From Pseudalkalibacillus decolorationis (GTDB taxonomy: Bacteria; Bacillota; Bacilli; Bacillales; Fictibacillaceae), in NCBI RefSeq assembly GCF_024609785.1, contig NZ_JANHJQ010000016.1, forward strand, positions 34,858 to 98,857: DNA of 64,000 bases. The letters are read 5' to 3'. The notes beneath the pieces are model-generated. The model was not told the DNA's origin, made no database searches, and saw only the letters and a program-made list of their open reading frames with translations. Every line of letters begins with the position of its first letter. Within the stretch, counting starts at the first letter, position 1. Of the stretch, positions 1 to 8,336 are shown one piece after another. The translations under genes were made by a program, and so were the position numbers.

Positions 1-100
1 GGCTGTTGCCGCCGCAGGAGGCCTGAAGTGATCCAAGTGGTTGGGCGCTGAAGCTGGACATTACATCCATGCCGCAAACTTTTATACTTTCTTTACTGAT

Positions 101-193
101 AAAGAAAACTTGGCTAGCGCCAAGCTTTAGCGCAGGCGATCGCCTTAGTTGCGCTTATACTATAGAAAGTATTTTTTATACTTTCTTAACGTG
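101..193 (+). repeat. Dispersed three-hairpin repeat, copy 1 (tandem with copy 2)
   Basis: The copy runs from AAAGAAAACTTGG to CTTAACGTG. It holds three hairpins: CTTGGC/GCCAAG, the GGCGATCGCC palindrome enclosed by GCGCA/TGCGC, and AGAAAGTAT/ATACTTTCT. Its CACG end (read as CGTG here) abuts the left end of copy 2 directly. A fragment TTTATACTTTCTTTA at 81-95 looks like the tail of a further copy. The bases before it (1-80) hold no gene I can identify. Confidence 0.9.
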
Positions 194-280
194 TAAAGAA
201 AACTTGGCTAGCGCCAAGCTTTAGCGCAGGCGATCGCCTTAGTTGCGCTTATACTATAGAAAGTATTTTTATACTTTCTT
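194..280 (+). repeat. Dispersed three-hairpin repeat, copy 2
   Basis: Same orientation as copy 1 and head-to-tail with it. It lacks the final AACGTG and runs straight into the ribosome binding site AAAGGGAGA of the next gene, so the terminal hairpin lies about 20 nt before that gene's start codon and would be in its leader or promoter region. Confidence 0.9.
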
Positions 281-298
281 TAAAGGGAGACTTTTGTT

Positions 299-1390
299 GT
301 GAAAAAACTTAAAATTGCTGTAATTGCGGGTGATGGCGTCGGACCCGAAGTCATAAACGAGGGGATCAGAGTATTAAAAAAAGTAGCTGAAATTGATTCA
401 ACCTTCCAATTTAACTTCACCTATTTTCCATGGGGCTGTGAATTTTACTCGAAAAACGGAAAAATGATGGATAATGAAGGAATTGAACTGCTAAAAGAGT
501 TCGACGCCATATACTTGGGGGCAGTTGGTTTTCCCGGTGTCCCTGACCATATATCGTTATGGGATTTATTGCTGAAAATCCGAAAAAGTTTTGATCAATA
601 TGTTAATATACGCCCCGTGACATTATTAAAAGGGGCAAAATCTTCCTTAATTGATGTACAGCGGGAAGATATCAATATGCTATTTATCCGTGAAAACAGT
701 GAAGGTGAATATTCAGGGGCAGGTGACTGGCTGTTTAAAGGACAGGATCATGAAGTGGTTTTACAAAACAGTGTATTTTCTAGAAAAGGTACAGAACGAA
801 TTATCCGTTATGCATTTGAAACGGCGAAAAAAGAAGGAAGGTCCCTGACAAGTATATCGAAGGGAAACGCATTGAATTATTCGATGGTCTTTTGGGATCA
901 AGTATTTGAAGAAGTGAGTGCTGAATATCCTGAAGTTGAAACCGCATCTTATCTTGTCGACGCTGCAGCAATGCTAATGATCAAAGATCCGAAACGATTT
1001 GAAGTCGTCGTAACATCAAACTTATTTGGTGACATTTTGACAGATTTAGGTGCTGCAATTGCAGGTGGAATTGGGCTGGCTGCAGGCGCAAATATTAATC
1101 CTGAAAGAGAATATCCATCGATGTTCGAGCCCATTCATGGTTCTGCGCCTGACATTGCGGGACTAGGAATCGCTAATCCGCTTGCCTCGATTTGGTCAGC
1201 AAGTCAGATGCTCGACTTTTTCGGCTATGAAGCATATGGAAAAATGGTGCTTAACGCGATTGAACAGCTTTTGGTGGAAAGTCAAGTACTAACACCAGAT
1301 ATGACTGGAACGGCTTCTACTGGTGAAGTAGCAGATCGGGTTATTGACATAATTACTTCAACTGTTCCTTCAAACAACTTAGAAGTGTAA
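299..1390 (+). CDS. Tartrate dehydrogenase / D-malate dehydrogenase family protein
   Basis: A 363-residue NAD-dependent beta-decarboxylating dehydrogenase of the isocitrate/isopropylmalate family. The N-terminus carries the AGDGVGPEV nucleotide-fold start, and the family signature NLFGDILTDLGAAIAGG lies near residues 240-257. The PWGCEFY segment and the overall length fit the tartrate/D-malate (TtuC/DmlA) branch better than LeuB. The start is GTG, with AAAGGGAGA 8 nt upstream. The product would be cytosolic and oxidatively decarboxylate a 2-hydroxy acid such as D-malate or meso-tartrate; the exact substrate is inferred. The following BCCT transporter is 154 nt away behind a hairpin, so co-regulation is possible but not shown. 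Confidence 0.85.
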   Translation: MKKLKIAVIAGDGVGPEVINEGIRVLKKVAEIDSTFQFNFTYFPWGCEFYSKNGKMMDNEGIELLKEFDAIYLGAVGFPGVPDHISLWDLLLKIRKSFDQYVNIRPVTLLKGAKSSLIDVQREDINMLFIRENSEGEYSGAGDWLFKGQDHEVVLQNSVFSRKGTERIIRYAFETAKKEGRSLTSISKGNALNYSMVFWDQVFEEVSAEYPEVETASYLVDAAAMLMIKDPKRFEVVVTSNLFGDILTDLGAAIAGGIGLAAGANINPEREYPSMFEPIHGSAPDIAGLGIANPLASIWSASQMLDFFGYEAYGKMVLNAIEQLLVESQVLTPDMTGTASTGEVADRVIDIITSTVPSNNLEV

Positions 1391-1399
1391 AAATGTACG

Positions 1400-1434
1400 A
1401 TATCATATGAAGAAAAAACTTCTTCATATGATAT
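1400..1434 (+). terminator. Hairpin after the dehydrogenase gene
   Basis: A 15-bp perfect stem (ATATCATATGAAGAA / TTCTTCATATGATAT) around a 5-nt loop begins 9 nt after the stop codon. No clear T-run follows, so it may be a weak terminator or an mRNA-stabilising hairpin. Confidence 0.5.
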
Positions 1435-1544
1435 TGGATTAATTTTTGCATTTATATATAGTTTTGGTACAACATTTAGAAATCGCTTACATTAACGTGG
1501 ATTAAAAAAATCCTCAAACAACCTATTATAAAAGGAGTGTTTGT

Positions 1545-3086
1545 ATGAATGGCCAAAAAACCGTATTTTATTACTCATTGGCTATTAGCTTAGCCTTAAT
1601 AAGTGTCGGAGTATTTGCACCAAAACAGTTAGAGAGTTTTTCCAGCTCATCTCTGAGTTTTATCTATAATAATTTAGGCTGGTTTATTCTGGGCAGTGTT
1701 TTTATCTTCTTCGCTTTTTGTATGTATATTGGATTATCGAAGTTTGGACATATACGGTTAGGTGATGACGACGATCGCCCTGAATATAAAACAGCTACTT
1801 GGATTGCTATGCTATTCAGTGCTTCAATCGGCATTAGTCTTGTGTTTTGGGGAGTTGCAGAACCTGTATCCTACTATATTGATCCTCCGTTCGGAAAGGA
1901 ATCCTCCGAACAGTCAGCTAAGCTGGCCATGCAATTTGTCTATCTGCACTGGGGTGTTTCCGCCTGGGCATGTTATGCAGTTGTAGGAGTTTCCTTAGCG
2001 TTCTTCCAGTTCAGAAAGAAATTGCCGTCCTCCTTAAGTTCCGCTTTTTATCCATTAGTAGGTGACAAAATTAAAGGTTCTTTCGGTAAATTTATCGATA
2101 TTATTGTTACTCTTTCTATCGTCATTGGGATTGCTACGTCCCTTGGCTTTGGAACATTGCAAGTGAATAGTGGAATGAATTACCTTTGGGGTATTCCAGT
2201 AGGCTTTTATACTCAAGTTATAATAATTGCTATTGTAACCACACTCTATCTTGGATCAACTGTTTCAGGGCTTCAAGGTGGCATAAAACACTTATCCAAT
2301 CTTAATATGTTTTTAGCTTTTGCTTTATTAGGATTTATGCTTTTACTTGGACCAACACAATCCATACTCAAAATCTTTTTACAAGGAGTGGGGGATTATG
2401 CCCATAACTTTATAAACATGTCGTTCCGAACTGAGCCATATAGTGATGGATCATGGATCGCAAACTGGACATTATTCTATTTTGGTTGGTGGATTGCTTG
2501 GGCACCGCTTGTAGGAAGCTTTGTTGCGAGAATTTCTAAAGGAAGAACAATTAAAGAATTTATGATGGGGGCTATCTTCATACCTGTTCTTGGTTCCTTT
2601 TTCTGGTTTGCTGTTATGGGTGGTTCAGCCATCGATCTTATCGAAAATCATGGCAAAACAGCGATCGCAGCTGCTGTATCTTCGGATGTGACATCTGCCT
2701 TATTTATGTTTTTTGATTACTTCCCAATGAGTGTATTTTTAAGCATTTTAGCAATGGTACTCGTGCTTATTTTCTTTATTACATCTGCGGATTCAGCAAT
2801 TTTTGTTCTAGGAATGATTAGTGAAAATGGGAATCCGAATCCCACTCATACTACCAAAATCATTTGGGGTGTCGTAATTGCAGCAGTCTCAGCTGTATTA
2901 ATTATGACAGGCGGTTTGTCAGGCTTACAATCAGCACTAGTGGCAACATCGATACCCTTAGCAATTTTAATGCTGTTTATGTGTTATTCCACATATAAGG
3001 GGCTGAAAGATGAACTGTTACTCATTTCAGCGAAAAAAGAGCAAGCAGTCAACTTGAAAAATAACATTGCCACTAAAAAAGCATAG
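1545..3086 (+). CDS. BCCT-family transporter
   Basis: A 513-residue membrane protein of the betaine/carnitine/choline transporter family with about 12 hydrophobic segments. Family hallmarks are GVAEPVSYY near residue 105, PPFG, a conserved Trp-rich FYFGWWIAWAPLVGSF segment near residue 315, and ARISKGRTIKEF directly after it. The motif corresponding to the glycine-rich substrate loop of BetP reads SASIGIS, which differs from the betaine-type GMGIG, so the substrate may not be glycine betaine. The start ATG follows AAAGGAGTG. Transport is expected to be coupled to Na+ or H+. A strong terminator follows. Confidence 0.92.
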   Translation: MNGQKTVFYYSLAISLALISVGVFAPKQLESFSSSSLSFIYNNLGWFILGSVFIFFAFCMYIGLSKFGHIRLGDDDDRPEYKTATWIAMLFSASIGISLVFWGVAEPVSYYIDPPFGKESSEQSAKLAMQFVYLHWGVSAWACYAVVGVSLAFFQFRKKLPSSLSSAFYPLVGDKIKGSFGKFIDIIVTLSIVIGIATSLGFGTLQVNSGMNYLWGIPVGFYTQVIIIAIVTTLYLGSTVSGLQGGIKHLSNLNMFLAFALLGFMLLLGPTQSILKIFLQGVGDYAHNFINMSFRTEPYSDGSWIANWTLFYFGWWIAWAPLVGSFVARISKGRTIKEFMMGAIFIPVLGSFFWFAVMGGSAIDLIENHGKTAIAAAVSSDVTSALFMFFDYFPMSVFLSILAMVLVLIFFITSADSAIFVLGMISENGNPNPTHTTKIIWGVVIAAVSAVLIMTGGLSGLQSALVATSIPLAILMLFMCYSTYKGLKDELLLISAKKEQAVNLKNNIATKKA

Positions 3087-3106
3087 ATATCAACTTATAA
3101 TCGCAT

Positions 3107-3146
3107 ATGACACTCTAAATTCAGTTGAGTTAGAGTGTCATTTTTC
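3107..3146 (+). terminator. Intrinsic terminator of the BCCT gene
   Basis: The stem TGACACTCTAA / TTAGAGTGTCA is followed by TTTTT. Confidence 0.85.
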
Positions 3147-3149
3147 TAG

Positions 3150-3377
3150 ATTGATAAAAAGAATTATGGAACAACTGAACTTAACTTTATAAAAAGGTTA
3201 GACACCTTACAGGAAATCAAAACCAAATACCAAGCAGAAGGCTCTGATTCGGTTGAATCAGGGCTTTCAGTTTACCTAGATGCGCTTTTACAAGCAGACA
3301 TAAAAATTGAAAGCTTACTAGAATTAAAAACATTTTTAGCTAATTTAAACGTTGATTATACAGAAGTTAATAATTAA
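3150..3377 (+). pseudogene. Remnant of a small unknown gene
   Basis: An open frame of about 75 codons with coding-like composition ends in TAA at 3375-3377. It contains the helical segments RLDTLQEIKTKYQAEG and LLELKTFLANLNVDY. The frame begins right after an in-frame TAG beside the BCCT terminator. It has no ATG, GTG or TTG near its start and no ribosome binding site, so it looks like a gene whose 5' end was lost. I do not recognise the family. Confidence 0.35.
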
Positions 3378-3520
3378 GAATCTGAATATATTCGGTTATT
3401 CAACAAACGCGTCCATATCGTGGAACAACAAGCTTGAAGTTTTATGCGTTCAATCAGGATTTTCAGTGTTATAACTTTATCATGTGAATATATGTTGAAT
3501 TGAGGTAAGAAAATATCACC

Positions 3521-3556
3521 AAAAAGAAGAAGCCGGGGGAATCCCGACCTCTTTTT
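3521..3556 (+). terminator. Possible terminator-like hairpin
   Basis: AAAAAGA pairs with TCTTTTT around an inner CGGG/CCCG stem. The rest of 3378-3716 holds no gene I can support. Confidence 0.4.
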
Positions 3557-3716
3557 GGTTCTGAAGGATTTAATCACTTCAACAGAATTTTGAACTTTGG
3601 AGATTTGTAGTATATGGCCTTTTAAAGAATTTAAACAACTCCCTTTTTAAAATAATAAAAATCAAAATTGGAGGAAGATTAAAGATAAAACTAGTTGAAC
3701 TTAGGAGGATTTAAAC

Positions 3717-4739
3717 GTGACCACTTCAGACCACCTGTCAATTTCAGCGGCAGAATTAGGAACGTTATGGATGGGCTATGAAAACAAAACGATGAACATG
3801 AGGTTTTTGGAATACTACATTGAAAAAGCAGAAAACCCGGAAGCCAAAGACATCTTAGAATCCTATTACAACAAGGAAAGTGAACATGTAGAAACACTGA
3901 TAAAAATTTTTCAGGACGAAGGGGCTGTTTTGCCTGTAGGATTTACTGAAAAAGACGTTACACCGGGGGTACCTCGTCTATACGATGAAATGTTTGATAT
4001 CATGCACTTGCGTTTGATTACATCAATCAATATGGGGCTTTTCACAATACATCTTTCTATGGCTTATAGGGATGACATAAGAAAGTTATATCAGCGTTTT
4101 ACGGCTGATGCTCAAGAAGCTTTTGACCAAACAACGGGTTTTCTGTTAAAGCATTCGGCTATCCCTCGTCCTCCTTATGTCACAATGCCAAAAGATGTTG
4201 AATTTGCACGCGACAAACAATATATGTCTGGATTTAACCTGTTCAGTCACAAAAGACCTTTAAATACGGTTGAAATTGCCCACCTTTATCTAACTTTAGA
4301 AGCAAACACAATAGGCATGACACTCATGACCGGATTCGCCCAATCAGCCCAAAATAAAGATGCTGCAAAAATTTTCTTTGATGGAAAGGAACTCGCGAAA
4401 CAAATCGTTACCACATTCAGTGACGTTTTGCGTCAAAGTGATATACACGCCCCATCTATGTGGGCAGGGACAGCAACCGATTCAACCAATGCCCCCTTTT
4501 CAGACAAAATGATGATGTATCAAACCAGCGTTTTCTCCAGTTTTGGTCTGACAAGCAATGCTATCGGTTCAGCCTTTAGTTTACGAAGTGATTTACCTTT
4601 AAAATTGGCAAAATCTGCACAAGACATATTTACTTTCGCTAAAAATAGTGGGCAGGTCATGGTCAAAAATGGATGGCTGGAAGAACCCCCTCAAGCGGAT
4701 GACAGGACAAAATTAACAAAGGGACAGAGCAACAAATAA
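3717..4739 (+). CDS. DUF3231 family protein (first of two)
   Basis: A 340-residue soluble, helix-rich protein of the DUF3231 family, built as two similar four-helix units. The opening SAAELGTLWMGYENKTM is characteristic, and the second unit begins near residue 175 with LNTVEIAHLYLTLEANTIG. Structures of this family known from Bacillus show ferritin-like bundles, but no biochemical role is established. The start is GTG with TAGGAGGAT 6 nt upstream. A related protein is encoded at 14455-15453, with the same opening motif and the conserved TDSTNAPFSDKMMMYQ-like segment. The gene stands alone. Confidence 0.85.
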   Translation: MTTSDHLSISAAELGTLWMGYENKTMNMRFLEYYIEKAENPEAKDILESYYNKESEHVETLIKIFQDEGAVLPVGFTEKDVTPGVPRLYDEMFDIMHLRLITSINMGLFTIHLSMAYRDDIRKLYQRFTADAQEAFDQTTGFLLKHSAIPRPPYVTMPKDVEFARDKQYMSGFNLFSHKRPLNTVEIAHLYLTLEANTIGMTLMTGFAQSAQNKDAAKIFFDGKELAKQIVTTFSDVLRQSDIHAPSMWAGTATDSTNAPFSDKMMMYQTSVFSSFGLTSNAIGSAFSLRSDLPLKLAKSAQDIFTFAKNSGQVMVKNGWLEEPPQADDRTKLTKGQSNK

Positions 4740-4846
4740 AGACAAAAGATCAGTTAATGCTGAATTCCATTGCTTTCTTTTGACGCACGAAAAAAGAGCA
4801 ATAGCTAAAGGGAATTTGATAAAACTTCATCATTTGGACTGGTCAT

Positions 4847-5317
4847 ATGAATCGAAATAATAAGTATGAAAAACTCTTTTGGAGTATTGCATTACCGGGA
4901 TTTGGTCAAATTTTGAACGGTCAGTTTCTTAAGGGGTTCCTTTTCATTGTATTGGAATTTCTGATTAACGTTCAATCCAACTTTAACAAAGTGATTTTTT
5001 TAAGTTTTCATGGGGAAATTGAAAAAGCAATCCAACACGCGAATTATCAATGGCTAATGTTTTACCCCTGTTTATACTTTTTTTCGATGTGGGATGCTTT
5101 CAAAGATGCGGGTGGGGGTCAATCGCCATTTTCATTTTTGCCGTTTGTTTTTTCCGCCTATTTTGTAACAGTTGGTCTCATTGTTTCGCCTACCTTTAAG
5201 ATGATGGGAGCATTACTCGGTCCTGTATGGTTACCTATGCTTTTTGTGATTCCCGGAGTTGCCGTGGGACTTATTATCAAGGCAATCATAATGAAGGCGG
5301 GTCAATCCATCCATTAG
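4847..5317 (+). CDS. Small integral membrane protein with PGFGQ-NGQ-KG motif
   Basis: A 156-residue protein with about four hydrophobic segments. The N-terminus reads LPGFGQILNGQFLKGFLF, a motif found in several uncharacterised Bacillaceae membrane proteins with TM2-like N-termini. The middle segment QWLMFYPCLYFFSMWDAFKDAG is also typical of that group. The ATG has no strong ribosome binding site; the nearest AAAGGG is about 35 nt upstream. It lies 107 nt after the DUF3231 gene on the same strand. No function is assigned. Confidence 0.65.
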   Translation: MNRNNKYEKLFWSIALPGFGQILNGQFLKGFLFIVLEFLINVQSNFNKVIFLSFHGEIEKAIQHANYQWLMFYPCLYFFSMWDAFKDAGGGQSPFSFLPFVFSAYFVTVGLIVSPTFKMMGALLGPVWLPMLFVIPGVAVGLIIKAIIMKAGQSIH

Positions 5318-6160
5318 AAATTCAAGGAATTTCGCCAACATTTTGACGGTCTACCTAGGTTAAGGAACTATCCTCCATAAAAGGGCCCAATTGTTGAATA
5401 ACACTGACAGAGAATGATCAAACTTTTTTACAAAAATCATCCCTCACGAAATATCTTAAGGGCCTGTTATGATCAATCTTTTTTAAAAATGGGCTCTTGT
5501 ATTTGTGTTAAATCAGGTTTTATAAGACCAACAGGCTGATAATTGATTATCCCATATTTCGCTTTGTCATTTATACCTTCAAAAAGTGCATAGTGGTAAA
5601 TAAAGGGGCTGTCCAAATTAGAAGGATAAAATTGTAACACTATAAACACTCTGGAATAAAGTTGATTCTATGCCAAGATTTTCATAGAGATTTTTCAAAT
5701 AAAAGGAGTTATTACGGAATCACTTATATATCAGGATGATTACTCCATGATCGTTCTTGGCGCGATTCACAAACAGTGGATTACGTCTTTCTTTATGATT
5801 AGTTGGAGGAATATTTTACATAAGAAGTTGTGTAGGTGGAGTAGTTCTACTTAATGGATCGTTTACTTGAAATTGAATTTCTGAAATCTTAAGTGAAAGG
5901 TTAAATGGAAGGATAAAGAAACAGCTTGGGATTGGATTGATATTCGTAGTTGTTGTGTCGAATGCGATCCCATACTGGGTTGTATCGAAATGATGATTAA
6001 AAAGAACATAGAAATATACCGAAGAAAAGCTCTGATTCAATGGAATCAGAGCTTTTACTTTACCAATAATTAAATATCAATAAATGTTGCCGAGAGATAG
6101 GTTAAAACTATTTTGAGGTATTTTTTATATTCATAATAAAATTAATTTTCCGAATATTTA
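5318..6160. other. Long intergenic stretch with no supported gene
   Basis: I see no intact gene. A strong ribosome-binding-like AAAGGAG near 5701 precedes an open frame of about 45 codons without a standard start, and other short frames are broken by stops, so decayed sequence is the likely content. The 3' part carries a symmetrical hairpin, listed separately. Confidence 0.5.
6025..6056. terminator. Bidirectional hairpin
   Basis: A 14-bp perfect stem AAAAGCTCTGATTC / GAATCAGAGCTTTT with loop AATG. The A- and T-rich flanks would allow termination in either direction. It isolates the operon downstream. Confidence 0.7.
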
Positions 6161-6189
6161 TTGACTTATAATTCTATTTGTCTTACAAT
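6161..6189 (+). promoter_or_regulatory. Sigma-A promoter of the aldarate operon regulator with FadR-type operator
   Basis: TTGACT (6161-6166) and TACAAT (6184-6189) are separated by 17 nt. TTGTCTTACAA at 6178-6188 matches the TnGTnnnACnA consensus of FadR-subfamily GntR regulators exactly and overlaps the -10 box, which predicts repression by the adjacent regulator. Confidence 0.7.
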
Positions 6190-6229
6190 TAAACAAATTT
6201 AACTTATGACAAATTTAAAGGTGAGAATT

Positions 6230-6937
6230 ATGAATCTGGATCAAAAAGACGTAAATATAAAATCGGTGAAGAGGAAAACGCTTTCGAAGCAAGTTGTCGA
6301 CCAAATCATTCAGTTACTGGAGAATGGGCACTTTAAAGCAGGGGATAGATTGCCGACAGAACTAGTTTTGATGGAAAAACTTCATGTGAGCCGGCCAGTT
6401 TTACGAGAAGCTCTAAGTTCTCTTGAAACGCTTGGGATCATTCATCGCAAAACCCGCGAAGGGACATTCTTTTCTGAAAAAATCGGAAGTGAACCATTCT
6501 CATTAATGCTGGCACTTTCTACAGGGGATATTCCGTCCATCATGGAAGCAAGAATTTCCATTGAACTCGGCTTGATCACGTTAGCAGCAAAGAAAATAAC
6601 GGACAAGCAATTAGAAGAATTAAGAAAGACCATCAAAAAAATGGGTGAAAATCCAGATGATTATTCGGAGTTTGATAAAGAATTTCATAGGATCATCGGT
6701 TATAGTGCAAACAATGTAATCGTAGAGAGCCTGGTTGATCCACTATTGAACATGGTTGACCAAATGTTGCGTCAAGTTTCACATGAACATAAAGATCATG
6801 AGGAAACGATGGAGCAGCACATTGCCATATACAATGCACTTAAAAAACACGATGTAATGGAAGCGCATACAAAAATGTATAACCATCTCGAGTACGGCCG
6901 GAAAAAAATCATGACGATCATTAATGAGGATTCTTAA
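6230..6937 (+). CDS. FadR-subfamily GntR transcriptional regulator
   Basis: A protein of about 235 residues with an N-terminal winged helix (LSKQVVDQIIQLLENGHFK, then a RLPTE turn and RPVLREALSSLETLGII) and a C-terminal all-helical FCD ligand domain with the usual Asp/His metal-ligand positions, for example FDKEFHRII. An in-frame ATG exists at 6206, but AAAGGTGAG sits directly before the ATG at 6230, so that start is preferred. It is the first gene of a catabolic cluster and carries a FadR-type operator in its own promoter, so auto-repression relieved by a sugar acid is likely. The inducer is not known from sequence. Confidence 0.85.
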   Translation: MNLDQKDVNIKSVKRKTLSKQVVDQIIQLLENGHFKAGDRLPTELVLMEKLHVSRPVLREALSSLETLGIIHRKTREGTFFSEKIGSEPFSLMLALSTGDIPSIMEARISIELGLITLAAKKITDKQLEELRKTIKKMGENPDDYSEFDKEFHRIIGYSANNVIVESLVDPLLNMVDQMLRQVSHEHKDHEETMEQHIAIYNALKKHDVMEAHTKMYNHLEYGRKKIMTIINEDS

Positions 6938-6958
6938 AATTAAATCATATAAATGCGT

Positions 6959-7287
6959 GTTCAAAAAGGAGGACAAAAAGAGCCAAGAAGTTCGAGGCGT
7001 GAAAATCTCGAGGACCAGAACGACGAGCGGTACTAGCATAAACACTACGAGTTGTACCGAGGAAGCTTACATCCAAGAATACGCTTGTAGACACAGGTAC
7101 ATATGGAACTTCGACTAACGACTTCACGTCCTGTGAAAACGTCGAAGTCAGCACGTCCGTGTGCAAGTCCGCGGAGATCGAACACAAGAATAACCTACGG
7201 AAGCGGTACCTCGCACGCAGGAAAAGTGTTCTCCTTTTTCAAGGAACGAAGAAATTCGACAGCTATTTTTACCGGACTTATTTGAAC
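6959..7287 (+). repeat. 329-bp MITE-like element with terminal inverted repeats
   Basis: The stretch between the regulator and kdgD begins GTTCAAAAAGG and ends CTTATTTGAAC, an imperfect inverted repeat. Its first 90 bp align with the 142-bp element at 40682-40823: a shared TGTTCAAAAAG start, AAGAAGTTC, and GAGGACC followed by a CG-containing word. The interior is rich in short words built around GAAGTC, ACGTCC and GTCGAAG, and it codes for nothing convincing. It occupies the whole leader between two genes of one likely operon. Confidence 0.6.
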
Positions 7288-7315
7288 AACCTCTAAAAGG
7301 AAAGGTGAGAAAAAA

Positions 7316-8242
7316 ATGGACATGAAAAGAAAAGCGCCAGTAGGAATTTTAGGATTTCCAGTCGCTCCCTTTAACAGCAAAGGGGATATTGATGAAAAGG
7401 CTTTGAGTCAGAACATTGAGAACCTCGTTGATGAAGGTCTCTCAGCGATCTTTACCGCATGTGGTTCAGGAGAGTTTCAGTCACTTAACATGGCAGAGTA
7501 TAAGACGATGGTTGAGGTAGCAGTTTCATCTGTAAACAAGAGGATTCCGGTTTACACCGGAGTTGGAGGTAATATTTCGACTGCTGTAGAATTAGCCCAG
7601 CTTTCCCAAGACCTTGGAGCGGACGGATATTTGATTTTACCGCCTTATCTGATTCATGGTGAACAAGAGGGACTATTCAGTTATTTTAAATCTATTATTG
7701 AAAGTACAGACCTGAATGCAATTGTTTATCAACGGGATAATGCGATTTTGTCACTTGATACGTTGGGACGTCTTGTAGAGTTTCCACAGGTTGTCGGCTT
7801 TAAGGACGGTGTCGGTAACATGGACTTAAATATGGAATTAACGCAATTTATCGGTAACCGTCTTGAATGGTTGAACGGAATGCCGCTTGCGGAAGTAACG
7901 ATGCCTAGTTACATACCTCTTGGATTTACTTCTTATTCTTCTGCAATTTCGAATTATATACCCCACATCTCAAGAATGTTTCACAAAGCCCTTTTAGAAA
8001 ATGATCATGAAACCGCTGATGATTTATTACAAAACATTATTCTGCCGATTAATACGATCCGTAAAAAGAAAAAAGGTTATGCTGTCTCACTAATTAAAGC
8101 CGGTATGGAGATTGTCGGGTATCCTGTAGGCAATACGGTTCGACCACCGGTTGTTCCTGTTGAAAAAGAACACTATCAACAGCTGGAGAAAATCGTCAAA
8201 GTCGCGATGGAACGATATCCGAAAAATACAGCAATCAAATGA
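7316..8242 (+). CDS. kdgD: 5-dehydro-4-deoxyglucarate dehydratase
   Basis: A 308-residue class I TIM-barrel enzyme of the DapA/NAL superfamily. The Schiff-base lysine is Lys163 in VVGFKDGVGNMD, and the VYQRDNA segment carries the catalytic tyrosine. The opening PVGILGFPVAPFN and the TGVGGN segment match KdgD (YcbC in B. subtilis) rather than DapA. It dehydrates and decarboxylates 5-dehydro-4-deoxy-D-glucarate to 2,5-dioxopentanoate in glucarate/galactarate breakdown. The start ATG follows AAAGGAAAGGTGAG. The next gene encodes the enzyme expected to use the product. Confidence 0.92.
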   Translation: MDMKRKAPVGILGFPVAPFNSKGDIDEKALSQNIENLVDEGLSAIFTACGSGEFQSLNMAEYKTMVEVAVSSVNKRIPVYTGVGGNISTAVELAQLSQDLGADGYLILPPYLIHGEQEGLFSYFKSIIESTDLNAIVYQRDNAILSLDTLGRLVEFPQVVGFKDGVGNMDLNMELTQFIGNRLEWLNGMPLAEVTMPSYIPLGFTSYSSAISNYIPHISRMFHKALLENDHETADDLLQNIILPINTIRKKKKGYAVSLIKAGMEIVGYPVGNTVRPPVVPVEKEHYQQLEKIVKVAMERYPKNTAIK

Positions 8243-8336
8243 CTTGTGTTGTAGGGTGTTACTCAATTGAATGATGGCTGTATCCATATCGGATCAGTCA
8301 TTAAAATATATTCACAAATTGAATTGGGGGAAGACA

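Noticed and set aside
1-80. 3' end of a gene at the left edge
   Set aside because: Short frames ending in stops are present, but none is long or distinctive enough to identify.
7103-7285. Small genes in the gntR-kdgD gap
   Set aside because: The short frames on both strands lie in a repeat element with inverted ends and have no convincing start signals or protein-like motifs.
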